Assembly: GCF_003952485.1 (NCBI RefSeq)
Contig: NZ_CP034447.1
Span: 1,922,001 to 1,986,000 of the forward strand
Direction of reading: 5' to 3'
Length of the DNA stretch: 64,000 bases
From: Mesorhizobium sp. M1E.F.Ca.ET.045.02.1.1
Lineage (GTDB): Bacteria > Pseudomonadota > Alphaproteobacteria > Rhizobiales > Rhizobiaceae
Shown: in pieces, positions 59,817 through 64,000 of the stretch
Numbering within the stretch: the first letter of the stretch is position 1
Layout: the number at the start of each line of letters is the position of its first letter
Program-made: the position numbers and the translations under genes
The notes under the pieces: generated by a model
Database searches by the model: none
What the model saw: the letters and a program-made list of their open reading frames with translations, nothing else
What the model was told of the DNA's origin: nothing

Positions 59817-61319
59817 ATGGACGATGTGATTCTTTCCCTTGAAGGGGTCGGAAAGATCTTTCCCGGCGTCGTCGCGCTGAGCGAGGTCTCGCTGTCGATC
59901 GCGCGCGGCGAAACCCATATCGTGCTCGGCGAGAACGGCGCCGGCAAGTCGACGCTGATCAAGCTCTTGGCCGGCATCTATCAGCCGGACAGCGGCACCA
60001 TCGCTTTCAACGGCCAGCCCTACCAGCCGAAGACGCCGCACGATGCGCAGCAGAGCGGCATCCGCATCGTGCATCAGGAGCTGAACCTTCTGCCCTATCT
60101 CAGCATCGCCGAGAATCTGATGCTGGAAAACCTGCCGCGCCGCGCCTTCGGCATCGTCGACCGCAAGGCGCTCAACCGCCGCGCCGTCGCGCTGCTCAAG
60201 GAGGTCGGCCTCGACGTCGATCCGCGGACGCGGGTCGAGGCGCTCGGCGTCGCGCAGATGCAGCTCGTCGAGATCGCCAAGGCGCTGAGCTACGACAGCA
60301 AGCTTCTGGTGCTCGACGAGCCGACCGCGACGCTGACGCCGCCCGAGATCGCGCGGCTCTTTTCCATCATCAAGCAGCTCAAGGCCAAGGGCGTCACCAT
60401 CATCTACATCTCGCACCGCCTGCACGAGGTGTTCGAGATCGGCGACCGGGTCACCATCTTGCGCAACGGCAGGCTGGTCGCGACCCGCGAGCTCCACGGC
60501 CTTAGCGTGCCGGATATCGTGCGGATGATGATCGGCAGAGACATCGCCGACGAATTTGGCTTCGATGCCTCGATCGCGCCGGGGAAGGTCGCGCTCAGCG
60601 TCGCCAATCTGAAGCGCAACGCCGCGACGCCGGAAATCTCCTTCTCGGTTCGGCATGGCGAGATCCTGGGCGTCGCCGGCCTGGTCGGCAGCGGCCGCAC
60701 GGAAGCCATGCGAGCCCTGTTCGGCGCCGATCCCAAGCTCGACGGCGTCGTCGAGATCGACGGCAGGCCGGTGGCGATCACGGCGCCCAAGGATGCCGTG
60801 CGGCACGGACTGAGCCTGCTCACCGAGGACCGCAAGGGCCAGGGCCTGCTGCTCGACCTGGCCGTCGACAAGAACATCACCATCACCGATCTCGGCAAGG
60901 TCTCGCGCCACGGGCTGGTCAACCGCCGGGCCGAAGCCGCGGCCGCGAACGACCTGGTCGGGCAGCTGCGCGTCAAGGCGAGCTCGATCGAGCAGGCCGT
61001 GCGCAATCTTTCCGGCGGCAACCAGCAGAAGGTGGTTTTAGCCAAGTGGCTGTTCCGCGGCACCTCGACGCTGATCCTCGACGAGCCGACGCGCGGTGTC
61101 GACATCGGCGCGCGGCGCGAGATCTACCAGCTCCTGTGGATGCTGGCGGCGGCACAGAAGGGCATCATCATGGTGTCGTCCGACCTGCCGGAGCTGATGG
61201 GCATGTGCCACCGCATCATCGTCTTTTCCAAGAACAGAATTGTCGGCGAGGTGCCGCGAGCCGAATTCGACCAGGAGCGCATCCTGTCGCTCGCCTACCA
61301 GGAGTATGTGCGACCATGA
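59817..61319 (+). CDS. Sugar ABC transporter, dual ATP-binding protein (RbsA type)
   Basis: A 500-residue protein with two ABC modules. In the first, Walker A is GENGAGKSTLIKLLAG and Walker B LLVLDEPTATLTP. In the second, the Walker A position is degenerate (AGLVGSGRTEAMRALFG) but the signature LSGGNQQKVVLAKWL and TLILDEPTRGVDIG are intact. This asymmetry is normal for RbsA. It overlaps the permease start by 4 bp (ATGA). Confidence 0.95.
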   Translation: MDDVILSLEGVGKIFPGVVALSEVSLSIARGETHIVLGENGAGKSTLIKLLAGIYQPDSGTIAFNGQPYQPKTPHDAQQSGIRIVHQELNLLPYLSIAENLMLENLPRRAFGIVDRKALNRRAVALLKEVGLDVDPRTRVEALGVAQMQLVEIAKALSYDSKLLVLDEPTATLTPPEIARLFSIIKQLKAKGVTIIYISHRLHEVFEIGDRVTILRNGRLVATRELHGLSVPDIVRMMIGRDIADEFGFDASIAPGKVALSVANLKRNAATPEISFSVRHGEILGVAGLVGSGRTEAMRALFGADPKLDGVVEIDGRPVAITAPKDAVRHGLSLLTEDRKGQGLLLDLAVDKNITITDLGKVSRHGLVNRRAEAAAANDLVGQLRVKASSIEQAVRNLSGGNQQKVVLAKWLFRGTSTLILDEPTRGVDIGARREIYQLLWMLAAAQKGIIMVSSDLPELMGMCHRIIVFSKNRIVGEVPRAEFDQERILSLAYQEYVRP

Positions 61320-62332
61320 GCGAGACGTCCGACGCAATCGTTTCGGCGCCTGTTTCCCCCGGAAGGGCGAAGTTCCTGCGTTTCCTGGTGCGCGATGCCG
61401 GCGTGCTGCTCGCGCTGGTGCTGATCACGCTGTTCTTCTCGGTCAGCGCGCCCTATTTCGCCACGCCCGGCAACGCGCTGAAGATCTTCGTCCAGATCGC
61501 CATCAACACGGTGCTCGCCGCCGGCATGACCTTTGTCATCCTCACCGGCGGCATCGACCTTTCGGTCGGCTCGGTGCTGGCGCTTTGCACCGTGGTGGGC
61601 GCCACCGTCATGATCGACGAGAGCCTGTCGCCGGCGGCGGCGATCACGCTGGCGCTATTGGCCTGCATGGCGACGGGTGCTGTCTGCGGCTTCCTCAACG
61701 GCTGGATCTCGACCCGCTGGAAGATCCCCTCCTTCATCGTCACGCTCGGCATGCTCAACATGGCGGCGGGCGCCGCGCGCGTGGTCAGTGACAATTCGAC
61801 CATCACCGGCCTGCCGCAGAGCTTCGTCGATTTCGGCAACCTCATCATCGGCGGCTTCCTGCCGTCGATCTTCCTGGTTGCGGTGCTGGTGATCGCGGCC
61901 GGCTGGTTCGTGCTGCGCTTGACCGTCTTCGGTCGCATGATCTTCGCGGTCGGCACAAATGACGAGGCGGTGCGCCTCTCCGGCCACAATCCGGACTTCT
62001 ACAAGGTCGCCGCCTTCACCATCAGCGGCCTGACGGCCGGCATCGCGGCCATGGTCTATCTGCTGCGCTTGAACATCGGCAGCCCGATCGCCGGCGTCGG
62101 CTACGAGCTCAACGCGATCGCCGCCGTCATCATCGGCGGCACCAGCCTCAGCGGCGGCAAGGGCTCGATCATCGGCACGCTGGTCGGCGCCTGCATCCTG
62201 CAGGTCTTGAGCACCGGGCTGCAGCTGCTCGGCGTCGGCGACAATTTCAAACCCATCGTGATTGGCCTTGTCATCGTGCTCGCCGTCATCCTAGACGCGT
62301 ATCGGGAGAGGCTGTTGCGGAAAATCCGCTAG
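61316..62332 (+). CDS. Sugar ABC transporter, permease (RbsC type)
   Basis: A 338-residue CUT2 permease with eight to ten helices. FVILTGGIDLSVGSVLAL and GGTSLSGGKGSIIGTLVGA are signature loops of RbsC/AraH permeases. It starts within the ATPase stop codon; an in-frame open stretch upstream overlaps the ATPase and is not used. Confidence 0.95.
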   Translation: MSETSDAIVSAPVSPGRAKFLRFLVRDAGVLLALVLITLFFSVSAPYFATPGNALKIFVQIAINTVLAAGMTFVILTGGIDLSVGSVLALCTVVGATVMIDESLSPAAAITLALLACMATGAVCGFLNGWISTRWKIPSFIVTLGMLNMAAGAARVVSDNSTITGLPQSFVDFGNLIIGGFLPSIFLVAVLVIAAGWFVLRLTVFGRMIFAVGTNDEAVRLSGHNPDFYKVAAFTISGLTAGIAAMVYLLRLNIGSPIAGVGYELNAIAAVIIGGTSLSGGKGSIIGTLVGACILQVLSTGLQLLGVGDNFKPIVIGLVIVLAVILDAYRERLLRKIR

Positions 62333-62354
62333 GGAGCCAGGGGAACCAGGGACC

Positions 62355-63356
62355 ATGACGACGATTGCCGATGTCGCACGCTATGCGGGGGTGTCCGTCG
62401 CCACCGTCTCGCATGTGATGAACCGCACGCGCCATGTCGAGCCGGAGACGGCCGAGCGCGTGCGCGCGGCGATCACCGCGCTGCGCTACAGCCCGAACTC
62501 GCTGGCGCGGAGTCTGCGGCGCGGCGAGACCAAGACCATCGGCCTGCTCTTGCCCGACAATTCCAACCCGTTTTTCGCCAGCGTTGCGCGCCAGATCGAG
62601 GATGCCGGCTTCGTCGCCGGCTACACGGTGATCCTGTGCAACTCCGACGGCAACGCCGAGAAGGAAGAGCGCTATCTGTCGGTGCTGCTGGCAAAGCAGA
62701 TCGACGGACTGATCTTCGCCGGCTCGTCCGACCATGCGAGGGTGTTCTCGCGCCTTTCCGCCGCCGTGCCGGCGGTGCTGCTCGACCGCGAGATCCACTC
62801 CGTCAATGTCGATACCGTGCTGGTCGATCACGATCACGGCGGCTATCTCGCCGGCCGTCATCTCGTCGGGCTCGGCCACAAAAGGATCGGCGTTATCGGC
62901 GGCCCGCGCGATTCGAGCTCCAGCCCTGCCCGCGTGCGCGGCTTTGTCCGGGCGCTCGAGGAAGCGGGGCTCGAACTGCCTGCATCATCGGTGGTCGATT
63001 CCGACTATCACTTCGCCGGCGGCCGTCTGGCGATGGAGCGGCTGATGGCGCAAGCGCCGGAGATCACGGCGGTGTTCGCCTGCAACGACCTGATGGCCAT
63101 GGGCGCGATCACCGCGCTGCGCACGCGCGGACTGCGCGTCCCCGACGACATGTCGCTGGTCGGCTTCGACGACATACCCTACGCGGTCACCACATGGCCG
63201 CCGCTGACGACGATCGCGCAGCCGGTCGAGAAGATCGGAACGCGGGCGGTGAGCCTGCTGCTCGAGCGCCTCGGCGAGCCGGCGGCGCCCTCGCGCCGCG
63301 AGGTTCTGACGCCGGTCCTCATCGAACGCGAAAGCTGCGCGCCTTTGCGGCAGTAG
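62355..63356 (+). CDS. LacI-family transcriptional regulator
   Basis: A 333-residue repressor. The N-terminal HTH is TTIADVARYAGVSVATVSHV, with the hinge helix NSLARSLRRG. The C-terminal periplasmic-binding-like domain senses the sugar (LLPDNSNPFFASVARQIED, DHDHGGYLAGRHLVGLGH). It lies 22 bp after the permease gene and so in the same operon. It very probably binds the palindrome at 58661-58684 and thus represses its own operon. Confidence 0.94.
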   Translation: MTTIADVARYAGVSVATVSHVMNRTRHVEPETAERVRAAITALRYSPNSLARSLRRGETKTIGLLLPDNSNPFFASVARQIEDAGFVAGYTVILCNSDGNAEKEERYLSVLLAKQIDGLIFAGSSDHARVFSRLSAAVPAVLLDREIHSVNVDTVLVDHDHGGYLAGRHLVGLGHKRIGVIGGPRDSSSSPARVRGFVRALEEAGLELPASSVVDSDYHFAGGRLAMERLMAQAPEITAVFACNDLMAMGAITALRTRGLRVPDDMSLVGFDDIPYAVTTWPPLTTIAQPVEKIGTRAVSLLLERLGEPAAPSRREVLTPVLIERESCAPLRQ

Positions 63357-63361
63357 GGCGT

Positions 63362-63512
63362 AATCTCCCCCCTTGAGGGGGAGATGTCGCCGAAGGCGAC
63401 AGAGGGGGTCGCTGCGCATGAAGCGCCAACCTCCATCTGCACAAGCAAGCCGAGCCCAGTCGGACCGACCCCCTCTGGCCTGCCGGCCATCTCCCCCTCA
63501 AGGGGGGAGATT
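63362..63512. repeat. Family A palindromic repeat, outward CTCCCC arms
   Basis: AATCTCCCCCCTTGAGGGGG and CCCCCTCAAGGGGGGAGATT at the outer ends. The core CATGAAGCGCCAACCTCC...GAGCCCAGTCGGACCGACC resembles the copy at 4161. It lies between convergent lacI-type and ornithine cyclodeaminase genes. Confidence 0.8.
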
Positions 63513-63529
63513 ACGCGCTCATTCCCTCA

Positions 63530-64000
63530 TCAAGCGGCCGGCTGCATCGCGGCCCTGAGCAGCATGCCGAACAGGTCGCGCGGCTCGTCGGGGTCGGCGA
63601 GCAGGTCGAGCTCCTCATAGAGGCCGGTGGCCTGGAGCTGGTCGCGGACGTAGCGGAGCGCGGAAAAATCCTCGATGGCGAAGCCGACAGAATCGAACAG
63701 CGTGATCTGCTCGGGCGTCTTGCGGCCTTCGGCCTGGCCGGTCATCACCTGCCACAGCTCCGTCACCGGATGGTTGGCGTCGAGCTGCTGGATCTCGCCC
63801 TCGATGCGCGTCTGCGGCGGGAACTCGACGAAGATGTCGGAGCGCAGAAGGATGTCGCGATGCAGCTCGGTCTTGCCGGGGCAGTCGCCGCCGACCGCGT
63901 TGATGTGGACGCCGGAGCCCACCATGTTGTCGGTGAGGATGGTGGCGTACTGCTTGTCGGCGGTCACCGTGGTGATGATGTCGACGCCTTCGACCGCATC
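63530..64000 (-). CDS. Ornithine cyclodeaminase, partial (5' end outside the window)
   Basis: The visible C-terminal part (157 codons with the stop) of an ornithine cyclodeaminase/mu-crystallin protein that converts ornithine to proline and ammonia. EGVDIITTVTADKQYATILT, GVHINAVGGDCPGKTELH and LFDSVGFAIEDFSALRYV are typical; the Asp in GGDCPGK is the usual catalytic acid. The frame runs open to the window edge, so the real start lies beyond 64000. Confidence 0.9.
   Translation of the reverse strand, partial: DAVEGVDIITTVTADKQYATILTDNMVGSGVHINAVGGDCPGKTELHRDILLRSDIFVEFPPQTRIEGEIQQLDANHPVTELWQVMTGQAEGRKTPEQITLFDSVGFAIEDFSALRYVRDQLQATGLYEELDLLADPDEPRDLFGMLLRAAMQPAA

Overview
The window is a GC-rich chromosomal segment from an alphaproteobacterium of the order Rhizobiales, most likely Mesorhizobium or a close relative. 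The evidence is the hemE-linked origin region with the maf-aroE-coaE-dnaQ, rho, mnmE-mnmG-rsmG-parA-parB and holA blocks, the PHA and ABC-transporter-rich gene content, and dense palindromic intergenic repeats. No rRNA, tRNA, CRISPR array, transposase, integrase or phage gene was seen. This is core and metabolic chromosome, not a mobile island.

Layout. 1-560: a nested palindromic repeat. 561-3974: a GntR regulator and a reverse-transsulfuration pair (cystathionine gamma-lyase/synthase and cystathionine beta-synthase). 4.5-8.2 kb: small oxidative or detoxification genes (YciI-like, isochorismatase-like, HxlR, DJ-1/PfpI, FAD/NAD(P)-binding protein). 8.8-12.9 kb: a taurine/sulfonate operon, tauABC, a small ORF and a TauD/AtsK-type dioxygenase. 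13-16.3 kb: a small membrane protein, RlpA-like protein, intracellular PHB depolymerase and a BTLCP-type transglutaminase-like protein under a CtrA-like box. 16.7-20.2 kb: the minus-strand chain TimA-mltA-smr-XRE and the divergent fxsA. 20.4-24.1 kb: secB and the minus-strand chain maf-aroE-coaE-dnaQ. 24.3-30.8 kb: ppsR, the probable chromosomal origin (about 25.19-25.54 kb), hemE-hemJ, rho and a DUF255 thioredoxin-fold protein. 30.8-38.2 kb: mnmE, mnmG, rsmG, parA, parB and holA, with a cluster of four parS-like sites.

38.6-43.9 kb: a complete branched-chain 2-oxoacid dehydrogenase complex (E1 alpha, E1 beta, E2, E3). 44.1-45.7 kb: a saccharopine/lysine dehydrogenase-type enzyme with a divergent Lrp regulator. 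46-53.3 kb: a sugar ABC transporter operon (binding protein, two permeases, ATPase) ending in a natural fusion of a Gfo/Idh/MocA dehydrogenase to an aldo/keto reductase, with a divergent AraC activator. 53.3-56.7 kb: a response regulator, DUF1232 protein and histidine kinase chain, with a divergent membrane methyltransferase. 57.4-58.4 kb: an LLM-class flavin oxidoreductase. 58.7-63.4 kb: a ribose-type sugar ABC operon with its LacI regulator and a perfect 24-bp operator at the promoter. The window ends inside an ornithine cyclodeaminase gene.

Most gaps between genes hold one of several repeat families made of hairpin arms. The least ordinary observations are: a 5 x 17-bp tandem array between two ABC permease genes that makes a ladder of Shine-Dalgarno plus overlapping stop/start mini-ORFs; the repeat arms paired in two opposite topologies, with hairpins that differ in sequence but keep their pairing; the origin and parS landmarks; a strong-RBS 32-codon ORF upstream of the FAD protein beside the tau operon; and the dehydrogenase/reductase fusion.
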